From: Solenopsis invicta
Lineage: Eukaryota > Arthropoda > Insecta > Hymenoptera > Formicidae
Reading direction: 5' to 3'
NCBI RefSeq assembly: GCF_016802725.1
Contig: NC_052664.1
Coordinates: 14,590,405-14,654,404 of the forward strand
DNA length: 64,000 nt
Shown one piece after another: positions 12,701 through 22,200 of this stretch. The notes beneath the pieces were generated by a model, which saw only the letters and a program-made list of their open reading frames with translations, did no database searches and was not told the DNA's origin. Numbering within the stretch: the first letter of the stretch is position 1; every line of letters begins with the position of its first letter. Made by a program: the position numbers and the translations under genes.

Positions 12701-15197
12701 TTAAATTTTTGATAAAAACTATAAAAATAATTTTGTAAAATGTTTAAAATTGCAAAAGATGCAGATAAAACTTGCCAAATTTTTTATTGAACTTGATAAA
12801 CATAAATTTTAATATTACAGCCCGTTTCATATCGTATCAATACATCTTTGAAAAAATAACTGCCGCTTATAGTTCTTATTTTTACTATTTTTAATTAATT
12901 GCATACTGCGAAAAGAGAAATAAGTTATGAAGAGTCACTGTTGCGTTTGGTATGAAAACCAAAGCAAATCTTTTTCACAGTTGATACAAAACATATGAAA
13001 AAGATATCATATGTGCAAAGGTAGAGTAACGGAAGAAAAATTTTCTACCGGCATCTTCTGTAGGATGCCCGAGGGTCCTCAAAAATGGAATTTTAATATC
13101 CGACTGTGTATAACGTTTTTCTACTCTAGTCTGGTTTCTGTGCACAAAAAAACATAATACTTCTCACATAGAGCGCAATTTCTAGTTGCTGGCGCTTACT
13201 ATGCGAACAAATTGCTAAAACGAGGAATATATTCTGAGAAGCATGAAAAAGTTTAGATATTTGATATTTTATAATTCTGAACATTTAATTTTAAACAATT
13301 TCTAACATCCTTTTTAAAATAAAGGGAAATGATTTTTATACAAAATCCGAAATATTTTTATAAATAAATTGACTACGTTCTATCGAATAATGATATTTCA
13401 ATTTCCAGTTCCAATTGAAAATGAACTCCCCGGACCGGATAAGAATTTTTTAAATGTAACTTGTACTTTCTTTATTTTAGATTTAGATTACACGAAATAA
13501 AATAAGAAAACTTTGCTTTCAATATTTTTTCTAAAAATTCCACTGTTAATTTTAGAAAAATCTTAAAAATAAATGTAATAAAAAAATAAAATGAAATAAA
13601 AGGTTAATACTCGAGTTAATAGAGGTAACAGAGATTTTAAAGGTAACGTCAAAACAAACAACGTTAGTTCTCATTTTTCTGTCTAACGGATAATGTAAGA
13701 ACAATCGCTGTATCATCAAACTCTGTTTCTGGATTTTGAACGAAACCATCACAGAGAGGCAGGAGAGGGATGAAAACGTTACTAGATTAAATAATTAATA
13801 CAGAGCACAATTTTGACGCAAAGATCATGCGTCGCTCTTATTTTTTAATAGAAAGTTAATAGATCATGCGTTGTTCTTTGTTTTTTAATAGAATGTTAAT
13901 AGAAATATTAAAAAAAAAAAAATGTTTGAGATAAAAATTTCTTTTCTCCTTACATGTAATATGAATTTGTAATAAAACGTACCATATTTTCTTCTCTTTC
14001 CCATTTTCCAATTTTAAAAGAGGTATAGAGGACACCCTTCATAATCAAATTTAAAAATTTTGTTTTAATATTAATATATATATATATATAAAATCAATTA
14101 ATATACATATATTTAACATATTAATGTATATTATATATATATATATATAAAATCAATTAATATACATATATTTAACATATTAATGTATACGTTGTGCGTA
14201 AATGCATTTATACCTGCCATATTGAGGAAATAATGTGATAAGAGGATTTTATCCAAAATTATACTTTTTTGATACTTTTAGACATTTTACTTCTTAGAAA
14301 ACTTCTTGTTTCAAAATTTAAATACAGTTTTATATTCTTCGTTTTGGCTAATATACAAAATTTATACAAATTACAAAAATTAGAAAAAATGCTAATGTTT
14401 CAAACATGAGAACAGATCGCTATGTACTTTTTTCAACACTAATTTTAATACTGTCATATTTTACATCTGTTTAAATTTATCTCAAAGAGTTGTTAGTATT
14501 ATTTCAAAGAGTTGTTAGTATTATTTCACCTGCTAAGGAAAAGTAATAATTCCACATTAATACAAAATTGACGAAAGTTTTATTAGATGTGTGATTTACG
14601 AACTAAATACACACACCCACACACACACACGCGCGCGCGCGCGCGCACATGCACATGCATACATATAAGAAGATAGCATTATGTAGATGTTTGAATTATA
14701 AATTTTAAAGATTAAAGTATAGCATACTTGTAAAAGAAGAAAAAAATGTAACCGTGTTGTAAAAATTCGTTCTCTTTTACAAAGTAAATCGCTACTACAT
14801 ACACATAGTTTTTTTAAAAAATGAACACTAAAAATACAGTTGTTTCAAATTATCTTATCTTCCTATGCTATTATATGTAAAGATCAATGGTTATTTTGCA
14901 GGCGATATTGGCGGTTTCTGTGGCGTCTTCATCGGCTTCAGTTTCATCAGTGTAGTGGAATTTCTGTACTTCTCCATGCTTGCGGTTCGCGATTTGTTCT
15001 TAAAAAAGTCGGCTTTGCAGAAAAACAACAATTGCATTGTATTTGATAAAATGCCATTTAGAAATGAAACCTTATGGGCAATATATTGGAATGAACTAAT
15101 ACCGCGACCTTGGAATTCGGAAAAGCCTCAACTAACACAGCTAGATATTTGCCGGCAAATTCATAGAACTATTTCGAAAGATCCCCGATCAAAATGA
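613..15197 (+). CDS. pickpocket-family DEG/ENaC sodium channel, 3' part (7 exons)
   Basis: This gene encodes an amiloride-sensitive-type sodium channel subunit of the insect pickpocket family, a plasma-membrane trimer subunit used in chemo-, mechano- or fluid sensing. I assembled it by eye as join(613-758, 2371-2509, 5354-5660, 9219-9272, 12060-12225, 12316-12419, 14902-15197). All intron phases agree, giving 403 codons and a TGA stop. In order the partial protein shows a Cys-rich extracellular start (CSMMLVTC, then TQDGFCCTFN near residues 30-39), the GLTVVMDPLLDDYFY segment (about 65-79), FDPFDYPDMTSGG (about 99-111), Cys-rich DC..EC..C.CRPFFYP (about 170-190), LYCHKCYPDCEDLMY, the DVSVYWYE pre-helix block, and the second membrane helix. 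That helix carries the family GxSxxSxxE motif (G317, S319, S322, E325). Typical members are about 450-550 residues, so the N-terminus and first helix are missing and must lie upstream of base 1. The family is certain; the exact paralogue (possibly ppk28-like) is not. Confidence 0.95.
987..1030. repeat. (CG)n / (GT)n microsatellite
   Basis: A run of alternating C and G passes into alternating G and T inside the first complete ppk intron. Alternating purine-pyrimidine tracts like this can adopt Z-DNA; that is a known property of such tracts and not seen here. Confidence 0.9.
1640..1920. repeat. dispersed repeat, copy 1 (copy 2 near 63520-63780)
   Basis: The two segments share blocks in the same order: ATTCTTTAAAG, then GATTAACA.TTTAATATT.TAATATTA, then AT.CGG..C.CA.., then AGGAAATTATTATT/AAGAAATTATTATT followed by GAG.ACTAA. 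Both copies are in the same orientation. Identity is visibly below that of a recent duplication. It could be an old transposon or part of an old duplication of this locus. Confidence 0.55.
2371..2509 (+). CDS. ppk exon b
   Basis: The acceptor is ATTATTACAG ending at 2370. The frame continues from the split Asn codon and reads YDQIDAAIKPDEI, then GLTVVMDPLLDDYFY, then MLPMTGWK. This is the conserved pickpocket block near the palm domain. The only donor that keeps the frame into the next exon is GCAAGT at 2510, so this is a GC-AG intron. Using GTAGAA four bases later would bring a stop codon soon after the junction. Confidence 0.92.
2510..5353 (+). other. ppk intron with non-canonical GC donor
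   Basis: Starts GCAAGT and ends TTTTCAG. It is A+T-rich, with two patches of more balanced composition at about 3150-3260 and 3835-4060 in which I find no supported exon. Small overlapping open frames at 4674-5015 on both strands have no recognisable content. Confidence 0.75.
5354..5660 (+). CDS. ppk exon c (palm/finger region, Cys-rich)
   Basis: Phase 0 start directly after TTTTCAG. It encodes IIMFDPFDYPDMTSGGV and later RLSRKDRNCIFDNEE, YSDCIVECKLHNIQKLCGC and RPFFYPRRN. The DYPD..SGG signature and the C...C......CGC pattern are typical of pickpocket channels. The donor is GTTAGT at 5661. Its reading frame runs into TAG at once, so retention of the following intron would truncate the protein. 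Upstream open frame from 5237 belongs to the intron. Confidence 0.95.
5766..5992. mobile_element. MITE with ~25-bp terminal inverted repeats, TA target site
   Basis: The ends are inverted copies: GCGATTTTGGCTGGGGCACA at the left and, read from the other strand, GCGATTTTGGCTGGAGCACA at the right. A TA dinucleotide flanks each end (5764-5765 and 5993-5994), as for Tc1/mariner-type insertion. There is no coding potential, so it is non-autonomous. It is richer in G+C than its surroundings. Confidence 0.8.
7364..7977. mobile_element. non-autonomous inverted-repeat element (614 bp)
   Basis: It begins ACACAGGTCTG and ends CAGACCTGTGT. A second inverted block lies just inside each end (AAGAGCTGTTT...TTATTT near 7380-7400, and AAATAACCAAAACAGCTCTT at 7931-7950). 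No clear target duplication is visible and the superfamily is not assigned. The 61-codon open frame at 7595-7780 inside it has no recognisable motif. Confidence 0.65.
8360..8639 (-). other. possible antisense 5' exon inside a ppk intron
   Basis: Read on the - strand, a GC- and CpG-rich stretch ends in GGCCACG followed by GTAAGT (plus-strand ACTTAC at 8354-8359), a strong splice donor. An 88-codon frame (8639 down to 8373) opens with ATG but stops at TAG just before the donor, and I recognise no motif in it. If real, this would be a non-coding or 5' UTR exon of a transcript antisense to the channel gene. The support is composition plus one splice site only. Confidence 0.25.
9219..9272 (+). CDS. 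ppk microexon d (54 bp)
   Basis: The acceptor is TATTCCAG (ending 9218) and the donor GTAAAT begins at 9273. Entering in phase 1 it encodes SIRICNVLDIECLANSK, matching the family pattern C-x(2)-D-I-x-C-L that follows the RPFFYPRRN block. Both flanking splice phases fit exons c and e exactly. Confidence 0.88.
9720..9842. repeat. short imperfect hairpin
   Basis: The left half reads TAACAGTTATGTAACTGTTATAATTTTTTACT in separate blocks, and the right half carries the inverted blocks AGTAAAAAATTGTAAC and TAACAGTTATA. TAACAGTTA is itself a Myb-like core repeated four times, in both orientations. No target duplication is clear. Confidence 0.45.
10378..10515. repeat. two-copy direct repeat with homopolymer runs
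   Basis: GAGGTAAAACACCCCTTT near 10381 is repeated as GGGGGTAAAACATCTCTTT near 10457. Both copies are followed by A- and T-runs. It contains an 11-base G run and a 16-base A run. A 116-codon frame on the - strand across it is a product of these runs. Confidence 0.55.
10800..10946. mobile_element. hairpin element related to the outer MITE at 11109
   Basis: The left half (GTTAACTTAATCAACTGAG..., CCAATCGCATTTGTC) is the inverted image of the right half (GGTTGAGATTTAACCGGTCA, GTTAAGTGAAACTGATC). The same words recur at 11125-11220, so this is a second member of the same family. Its left boundary is uncertain. Confidence 0.55.
10950..11105. mobile_element. near-perfect hairpin MITE, TTA target duplication
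   Basis: The ends are GAGCCTCTTTC and, inverted, GGGCCTCTTTC. The inner arms match almost throughout (AACCGGTTAG, CCATTGGAATTGAC). TTA flanks both ends (10947-10949 and 11106-11108), the TWA target site used by PIF/Harbinger elements. It has no coding capacity. Transcribed through, it would form a stem of about 70 bp. Confidence 0.75.
11221..11371. mobile_element. hairpin MITE, TTA target duplication (PIF/Harbinger-like)
   Basis: It begins GGCTTGGTTTTTCATTATCT and its inverted right end reads GGCTCGATTTTTCATTATCT. TTA lies on both sides (11218-11220, 11372-11374). Half of another copy is present at about 42905-42970 with the words AACCATAAGTTAACTAGATA. Confidence 0.75.
11375..11510. mobile_element. 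hairpin element
   Basis: Left arm AGTCCTACAATTAATG, then AAGAAATTGACCAATCATAG; the right arm holds the inverted CTGTGATTGGTCAATTTCTT and TTATTGTAG..CAGGACT. The loop is about 25 bases. It sits directly beside the preceding hairpin inside the same outer element. Confidence 0.6.
11690..11792. repeat. 42-bp-arm perfect-like hairpin
   Basis: Arms 11690-11731 and 11751-11792 are inverted copies with about three or four mismatches (core blocks ATAGCATTTAAA and its inverse TTTAAATGCTAT). The loop is 19 bases. It could be a tiny foldback element, or a hairpin that forms in the ppk pre-mRNA. Confidence 0.75.
12060..12225 (+). CDS. ppk exon e
   Basis: I place the acceptor at TATGGGATAG (ending 12059) because it restores the phase left by exon d. 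The product reads AKWMTIFPSD, then LYCHKCYPDCEDLMYDVFSW and ends in YNTELM. The C-x2-C-x3-C pattern is the conserved Cys cluster before the last ectodomain strands. The donor is GTAAGT at 12226. The ATG at 12011 opens an upstream frame that belongs to the intron. Confidence 0.9.
12316..12419 (+). CDS. ppk exon f
   Basis: A 90-bp intron (GTAAGT...ATTTCAG) precedes it. The frame reads NVTNYGIVHVYLSESDTLVL and then KQDVSVYWYEVL, matching the pickpocket strand and the YWYE block just before membrane helix 2. The donor is GTAAGT at 12420, leaving phase 1. Confidence 0.93.
13822..13902. repeat. 39-bp tandem duplication
   Basis: AGATCATGCGTCGCTCTTA is followed by AGATCATGCGTTGTTCTTTG, each trailed by TTTTTTAATAGAA.GTTAAT. 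Two copies with a few substitutions. Confidence 0.8.
14071..14189. repeat. TA-rich ~60-bp tandem duplication
   Basis: The block (TA)n-AAATCAATTAATATACATA... ending TTAACATATTAATGTATA occurs twice head to tail with almost no difference, so the duplication is recent or maintained. Confidence 0.85.
14608..14648. repeat. (CA)n / (CG)n microsatellite
   Basis: A run of CA dinucleotides turns into CG dinucleotides, like the tract at 987-1030. Confidence 0.9.
14902..15197 (+). CDS. ppk last exon: membrane helix 2 and cytoplasmic tail
   Basis: The acceptor is TTATTTTGCAG. It encodes GGFCGVFIGFSFISVVEFLY, which is the pore-lining second helix. The GFS triplet is the selectivity-filter motif ([GS]xS), and S322 and E325 complete GxSxxSxxE. 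A tail of about 70 residues follows, ending KDPRSK and TGA. A variant poly(A) signal ATTAAA occurs 33 bases after the stop (15230-15235). Confidence 0.96.
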
Positions 15198-15349
15198 TTT
15201 CATTTTTTATTAATTCTCTTATCACAAATATTAAAATATTTGAAATATTAGGTGTTATACTTAATTTCGAAGATTTTTTGGTTTAAAAATACATTTAAAT
15301 TAAAAAAAGATATATTATATTTTATAAAAAATATTTTCATTTTCAGTCA

Positions 15350-15668
15350 CACTTTAATACAAAAACTACTTCTCCTTGTTCTTTAAAAGCAGTGAAACGC
15401 AACGTTATGTTATAACGATTTTGGATGGCCAATTCTGATAATTCATGCAAAACTTATTTTGTTTCTTTTGAATCTTTCCCATGGTTTTTAAATATTTGGA
15501 AACAGCATTTTGGCTAACATCCAATAAGCTCGCCAATTCTTTTGGCGTTCAAACTAGATTTTGATCCAAAATTGCCTGCAATTCTTTATCTTGAAACTTT
15601 TTTGATTGTGTTTCTTCCAAGTCAAAATCACTTCTTTTAAAACGTCTAAACCAGTATTCGCAGTTTTA
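15350..15668 (-). pseudogene. mariner transposase fragment, inactivated
   Basis: On the - strand the translation gives CEYWFRRFK near 15660, then KELASLLDVSQNAVSKYLKT and, in another frame, HELSELAIQNRYNITLRF near 15440. These are the helix-turn-helix and the linker (the family WVPHEL block) of Tc1/mariner transposase, which binds the element ends. An internal stop follows DQNLV and a frameshift falls after MGKIQKK. The catalytic DD(34)D part is not visible here. It is a dead fragment just past the ppk stop and in the opposite direction. Confidence 0.88.
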
Positions 15669-16029
15669 ATGGATCGAGCAAAATCAGGATTTGTTTCAAT
15701 AATAATTGATGAGTTTCAACGTTCTTTTGATCAAAGAAAAAAAGTAATAAATGTCAAAAATGTTGTTTATTATGTTTATCTATTTTTATGTGTAGTAAAG
15801 AAAAGAGTATTTTTAACAATACTAGTAAGCTATTAAATTATGCAAAAATGCTAGAGTTTTGTAATACAACAGATACTACCAAAAAATTTACTGTTTACCA
15901 CTAATGTCAACTGAGTCAACCTCAAAACTAAATGTAACATCTAATAATTAAAAAATTTCTGACGTGTTATGAGTAAACAGATAGTTGTCCTATTAGCATA
16001 AATCAATGTCTATTTTAATGATGTTTTAA

Positions 16030-17153
16030 GAGGTAACGCCACTCTAAAATTTTCAAAAAATTGATTTTTTTAAAAATATGCCTTAAGGTCTCAAAAATAC
16101 GGTACAAATAGTTTTATAAGGAGGAAAAGTTTCTAAGACTCTATAAAAAAGATTTTACCAGTACAGCTGCTAAAAAACTAAAAATGTCTGACGATGCGAG
16201 TAACGTAAACATTAATCCTACGTACAGTTATTACATATTAAACTTAATAACTGTTTTGTTAACTATTTCGAAAGTTGTGTGTAAAACGTGCTAGCCAAGA
16301 AATTCACCGAGAATGGTACGCGTGATTTAGGTTTCAAAATCGTGGTTTCTTGTGAAAATTATAATGTAACCTACATTAATAGCTGCCCATTGATTGATAA
16401 GAAATATAAAATAAATAGCAAAATCATTCTTTCTATGCGATTATTGGGCATTGGGTTGAATTTTTGTATGGAGGCCAACGAGCGCCGCATCGAATTTTCG
16501 GAGTGCTCGCTTACTGATGCTACAAAAAAGGCTCAACTTACAATCACATCAACCAGAAAAAAAGAAGAGGAGGAGATTTTTAACGTAAAAGGCCAAATGT
16601 ATGGTGCTGGCATCGCAGACTGAAAGTAAATTAAAAATTTCTTTCTCTGAACACACTAATCAAAACTTTGAATGCGTTTTCCTCAAAACTGCATTTTCAA
16701 AGCCGGCAAAAACAGAACTTTAACAGATTGTACGGATTTTTAATTTCGTTGCAAACTTTTTATTTTATAAATAATTTTTCACGCAATTTTTTCTAAAAAA
16801 AGAAACAAAACTCTTTAAACTTACACTATTAAAAAAAAAACAGAATTTTAAAATTTCTGTACGTACTTCTCTAGCTAATTATATCTAAATTTGAAAATTT
16901 TTATATTTTTTGTTCTAAGTCAGAGAAATTGTAGGAAGAATCTTTTCGCCCGTGCGACGCTTTTCAAAAATGATGTCTGCGGTTATGGAGCTCTAGCGCC
17001 ACCATTTTTTACATTAAACTTTAAAAAAAAATCTTTTTATAAACTTAAATATATTACTAATAGAGCCCTTAACTTCAATGTGTCTATTTTTTTATATATT
17101 TTTTAAATTACCAAAATTCAACTTTTTTTCATGCTCTAGAATGGCGTTACCCC
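16030..17153. mobile_element. deleted Kolobok-type DNA transposon (TTAA target duplication)
   Basis: The left end GAGGTAACGCCACTCTA matches the inverted right end GGGGTAACGCCATTCTA. TTAA flanks each side (16026-16029 and 17154-17157). TTAA duplication and the transposase-related residue pattern inside fit the Kolobok superfamily. At 1124 bp with an internally deleted reading frame it cannot be autonomous. Confidence 0.85.
16288..16623 (+). pseudogene. remnant of Kolobok/Mutator-like transposase-domain protein
   Basis: The frame carries RDLGFKIVVSCE, then YINSCPLIDKKYKINSKIIL followed by SMRLLGIGLN. These resemble the arthropod transposon-borne domain with the pattern INSCP..N..YEIN.RI...MRLLG. 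The sequence then jumps to ATKKAQ and a Lys/Glu-rich stretch ending YGAGIAD, which normally lies well downstream of that block, so a large internal piece is missing. An in-frame N-terminus (MSDDASNVN near 16184) is interrupted by stops. I rely on remembered family patterns, so the domain name is tentative. Confidence 0.6.
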
Positions 17154-18414
17154 TTAAGTTATTTATCAAATAAATTAGATTTACATATCTTATTTTGTAA
17201 AAAGTATCATAGTACAACCTGTGTAAACTTTGCATAATTAAAGTACACATAGAATTATCGAATATCTATTAAAAGGATCTTAAACTTAATGTAAAAATTT
17301 TAGCTAGAATTTTAGCTAGAATTTTGCATAGAATATAGTGCATTATAAATAGATTAAATTTTAACAATATTTTTTGTGAAATAAAATTGATTTTTACTTG
17401 ACAAAATTATAACACATCGTTATTTATTACAATTATTTCATATACCTTTTTGGTGAATAATTTAAATATCAGACACATAACATTTATGCTCAAGTTCAAC
17501 TATACGAAAATGAAGTAAAAAATAAAAAATCATTAATAATATAAATTGATTATTAGTCATATCTTGGGAAAAACATTCCCCAGCTGCATTTTCAAGTTGA
17601 CGGTTGTTGCATAAAGAAGACATTGTTAGATAATAAGATGTTATTAATGAGGGAAGTGCTAAATAATGAGGCAGCAGTTGTTTACGAGAGAGATACGAAG
17701 CGACTATAATACCCTTGCTGTAAGAACATGAATGGAACTTGATGGAAACACGAAGCTGCATGGGAATTGTTATCTGCTACGATGACACTCGCCAGAGATA
17801 CGTAATTAATTTCTCAGCGTAATTATGGTTTTTAGTAGATATTTACGTCCACCTGTATTTAAAATAGAAGTTGACGCACTTCACGCGATAGCGCCATAGT
17901 TATTGAATCAATTCTCTGACCTATTTATTAAAAGGACTGTAAAAAATTCAATAAAGTTTGGATTGAGTTTACGAAAATCTAACTAAACCTTGCAATCAAT
18001 ACTGACAAATCGATATTACGGTAAATAGATTCCACTGTTTGTAGATGTTGCTTGTCAGTACTAGTCGCATGTAATTTCGTACATAAAATCTGTTTTATAC
18101 GTATCTAAATATTTTATCATCACATTATCTATATTCATAAATAAGCAAAAGTATTGCTATACTGAGGTTTTAATATAAATTATTAAGAGAAAATTTTATT
18201 CAGAGAAAATTGATAAGCTAAATTGATAAGCTTTACGTCAAGATTCTTTAATTTTAAATATAATTTGTAATCAAAATTCATCAATATTATATTGTAATCA
18301 AAATTTAAATAGATTGCAGCAATTTTAGAGACTTTTACTAAGTAATCTTTAATAATTGTAAATAAATATTGAAAACTGAGCTCTAGAAATTTTTATGTTT
18401 AATTTTCATTGATA
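17154..18414. other. A+T-rich intergenic DNA, no gene seen
   Basis: Contains an ATTTTAGCTAGA duplication near 17300. A sequence near 17225-17290 (CATAGAATTATCGAA..., AAGGATCTTAAA) resembles 38430-38480. A 99-codon frame on the - strand (17462-17761) shows no recognisable motif. Confidence 0.5.
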
Positions 18415-18650
18415 CACCGAAAAAAAAGTTTAGTTGCATTAATAGAAATTCTATTAGATTCAACTAGTATGTCTGTTCCAAAATGGATGAATCAGAAATC
18501 TTGTAGAAATTACCACATTATAGTAAAATCTATCAAACGTTCTGATTAAAATAACCAGAGTCTTATTATAATAATCAGAAATTCTGCTTGGTTTTACAAG
18601 AAACATTCAATATAAGTTTTGTTAATATAATCAAATCATTTTTCTCGGTG
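18415..18650. mobile_element. MITE with CACCGA/CACCGAGAAAA ends
   Basis: The left end CACCGAAAAAAAAGTTTAGT matches the inverted right end CACCGAGAAAAATGATTTGA. A similar single end (CACCAAGAAAAAAAAATTG) lies near 34053. There is no coding frame. No target duplication is obvious. Confidence 0.7.
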
Positions 18651-18739
18651 CATGTCAAAAGATATGTAGTTTTAAAAAATAAGAAAATGTATGAAAACGT
18701 ATAAAATCCAATTAAATTTCCTTTAGCTGAAGAAAAACT

Positions 18740-19220
18740 CGATCCAAGAATCTCTCTTTATGTGAACTTTGTCGGTGTAAGTAATACCGGATCAGCCTGT
18801 AGAAGTCACCCGAGCGGCCAGTTATGCGCCAGTTGTGCCACAAACTTTCGTGAGACAGGTCAGGATAGTCTCATGGGAAGGAGAGGGTTGGGGAAGCAAA
18901 TATTATTAACGGGACAGGTACTAAACGTTGTGCGGTACCGATGTATCCGGGGAAAGCGCCGAACGACGACGATCAGAAGCGTGAGGGCAAAGGAGGAAGA
19001 AAAATATGGCTATCATGGTTGCAGTACCGTAATAATCTTCCGTCGTATCGCCGTCGACTATATGTATCCGGCACTGTCAAACCGCTCAAGGAGTCAGATT
19101 CCTGCACGTAGGAGAAGATTTATTAACGAATGCTACACCGCGAAACACTGATAAATTATCGATAAAAAAGGAGCGACACGTCTCCGACGCCTTCCTGACA
19201 ACCCTTTCATTCTTCTCTGA
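18740..19220. other. GC/CpG-rich island, possible exon or regulatory element
   Basis: This stretch is clearly richer in G, C and CpG than its flanks. It includes a 129-codon + strand frame (18762-19151) rich in Arg and Ser with no motif I recognise. A small possible exon (18727-18771) sits between CCTTTAG and GTGTAAGT and reads AEEKLDPRISLYVNFV. Neither is convincing as protein. A conserved non-coding element or 5' UTR exon is equally possible. Confidence 0.3.
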
Positions 19221-19259
19221 CCTGATCCTCCATTATATTGGATTCTCTTTTTAAAATGA

Positions 19260-22200
19260 TATATGTGACTTGATATGAAATATATTTAACCAATACCCTT
19301 GACATGAAATATAATCAGGGTTTTGTTTTCATTGTATCTTATAACATCAAATATTATGCGAAATTAATAAGCTTTATTAGCACAGGTATTTCAATTATAT
19401 TAAAGTGCATTGCTATCAGCTTCATGCATCTACTCTATAATAGTGAGATTCATCGTAATAAATCTCAAATAAAATTTTATTTTTTAAAATTCTATTTCTA
19501 TTTTATATATAAATTTAATTAATAAAACTTTATCTTCTTTTTCAAAAATTTTTGTATGCTTAGTTTTAAATAAAGCAACTTTTTATAATCAGATTTTACA
19601 AATGAAAAATTAACAATAACCAAACATATAAAACACTCTTCCGTATTGCAGCATTATCATAAATCATATAACATTGTATAACGTATATACACATGTATAA
19701 AGCAAATGTACGGCGTTTTAAAATTTTACAAAGATGATTTGTTTCTGTAAACTATGTTAAGAATAATACAATATTTAAAATATTTTACTTCGCAAAAAAT
19801 ATTTCATAATAAAATAAATATACTTGTTTTTAAAATAATAAAATGTTTTCTACAAAATATTTCCTGGAGAAGACAGAATTAATAAAACAGTTTAGGATGT
19901 CTTTCAAGCTAGCTTTCAAGTTTGTTTCTCTTTTATATGAAACGAGCTTAATGTTCATTTTGAATAAAGCTCTCCTTAATCTTTTTAAATAGAATTTTTA
20001 GAAATTATACAGTAATTACGTAAAAAAGTACATAAAAACATTTAATACAAAAAAGACAATTTTTTCTTCGTTTTTTATTGACAATTTTTTAATTTATACC
20101 AACTAATTATATAATCTTTTTATGTCTTGAACGTTTTCACTATTTTAAAGATATTTCATTCTTAAAATTAAACAAAAATGTGTTATTACTATGCATTTAC
20201 GTATTTAAAAATTCATTTAAAGACTGTTAATTTTAAAGTTATTAATTTTTAAAAGTTTAAATAAAATTTAAATAAAAAATATTTTTTTTATATGTTGATA
20301 TATTATATCTATTAAAAAATTAATACTACATTCAAATGTTTAATAAAAAAATGTGTTAATGTTATTCAACATCAGTTTGGATAAGATAGAATTTGATTTT
20401 AAAGATGACTTTTTCCTTGTCAGTGTCAGTCAACCGCGCAATCAATGTTTAAGTTCGAGTACTTGCCAAACGGAACGAACATCTAATTCGGCGACTTGAT
20501 ACCTTTAAATAATATTAAAAAAAGAATTTTTTAATATCAAATTTGTCTAAGCATCTAATTTTTTTAAGATGACTTCTCTCTCGTGAACCAACTGTTCGTC
20601 TTCTAAATTCTGTAATATTTTTAATTTATTTTCATTATTTTTTCAAGCACCTAATTAGCACTTAATTCTACTATATTTGTTTATTTGTTTATATAATAAA
20701 TATTTATTTTTTGTTGTTGTGGGAAAGAGCTAGTTTAATGTTAAGTCAGTCCCACCCAATTCTTTATCATTTTTAAACAATTTGAGCACATAAATTTGGA
20801 CTTTAGCATCTAATTAACATCTAATTAGTATTTATTTTTAAATATTTTAAAATTAATTTTGCGCTAGTGAGGGAAAGGACTAGCTTAATAGGTGCAATAA
20901 AAAGTGCCGGATTAGGAATACCCAACGGCGAGCATATACTTTTTTGAAGTGCAAGCTGAAGATTAATTTTCCTTTCTCTGTTCTTATTTCCGCAATATGT
21001 AAGTCGAGGAAAAATGCCAGTTAAAGAAACAAGCCACTCTAAATATGGTTTCTTTATAAATCAGAAGTTAACAAATTTTATTATACACAAGTGTGTGCTA
21101 GAATATTGAAAAGCTACTACTATGAAGGGGAATTCCAATTTATAAGATTTATAAGAATATAAAAATATAAGAATATAAAAAGACAAGCCGTAAAATATTT
21201 AAGTCATGTTGCATGATACAATTTCATCGATGTAAACTATACTTTGTGAAATCATTATATGTGTACAAGCTGATCGTAAAGTGATATCTCTTAATATTTA
21301 AAGATAAGATACCGATTTGTATAAAATATAATTTTTTAAGATTAACACCTCTATTAAAATAATTTTATAAATTATAATTTTGAATATTTTATAGAATAAA
21401 AAATATTTTTAATTTATAAAATGTTTAAACTTATAAATTATAAAATTATAAAAAGTTGCTTTCCAAATTACCTAAATTACCCAATTATATTTTATCACTC
21501 ATTTTTGTGATTTTATAACTTAAATTTTATTGTACTATAAATAAGCAAAAGCGTAAGGTTCTATTATTTAAATCGTTATATCTTCCTTCATAAAAAGTGG
21601 TATTTTATATACATTAGAGAAAATACAAATTTTGCAAGACTTGATTAATATTTTTCCTAAAAAGTTTGGAATATATTAAAATTTTAATTACTTTGATTGT
21701 ATACATAAAAGTCTCAAGAATATTATATTAATTTTTCGTAGTTTAACAATATAATAAAGTTATTCCAAAAGATTTAAGCTTCTTCCAACTTATCTTTTTA
21801 TATACATAACGCGTCTGTTGTGTGTGTGTTTTTAGAAAAATTCCGAATGTCTTTTACATTTGTATTCCAAAATAATTTGCTTTGCGTAACACTGAATCTG
21901 TCAGCATTGATAGTTTCAAGCTTGTTATCTTGATGAACGATTGCTCGCCTCTAGCCTTTATGTTTATGCTGTTTGTTACCTGAATGTCACGAAACAGAGT
22001 CTCAGTAGTCTTGACCAACGCAATTCGAACTTCCCTGCTTTGGACACGTCGAGCAAATAGCCGTTCGAACAAACATAGCTACACGCTGTTTGTGTACGTA
22101 ACTATAACTAGAGATAACGATTGTGCATAGATATTCAGACAGGACAGAAATGCTTGAGGCATACTTCTTATCCAAATATACCACTTTCCAATGAGAGGAT

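Larger units (their letters stand above)
12420..14901 (+). other. last ppk intron, A+T-rich with small tandem repeats
   Basis: GTAAGT ... ATTTTGCAG. It holds a 39-bp tandem duplication (13822-13902), a roughly 60-bp tandem duplication rich in TA (14071-14189), a 25-bp duplication (about 14484-14527) and a CA/CG microsatellite (14608-14648). A patch of more balanced base composition lies at 12940-13130. No exon is supported. Confidence 0.7.

Noticed and set aside
15606..15836. 76-codon + strand frame
   Set aside because: It is opposite to the degenerate mariner sequence.
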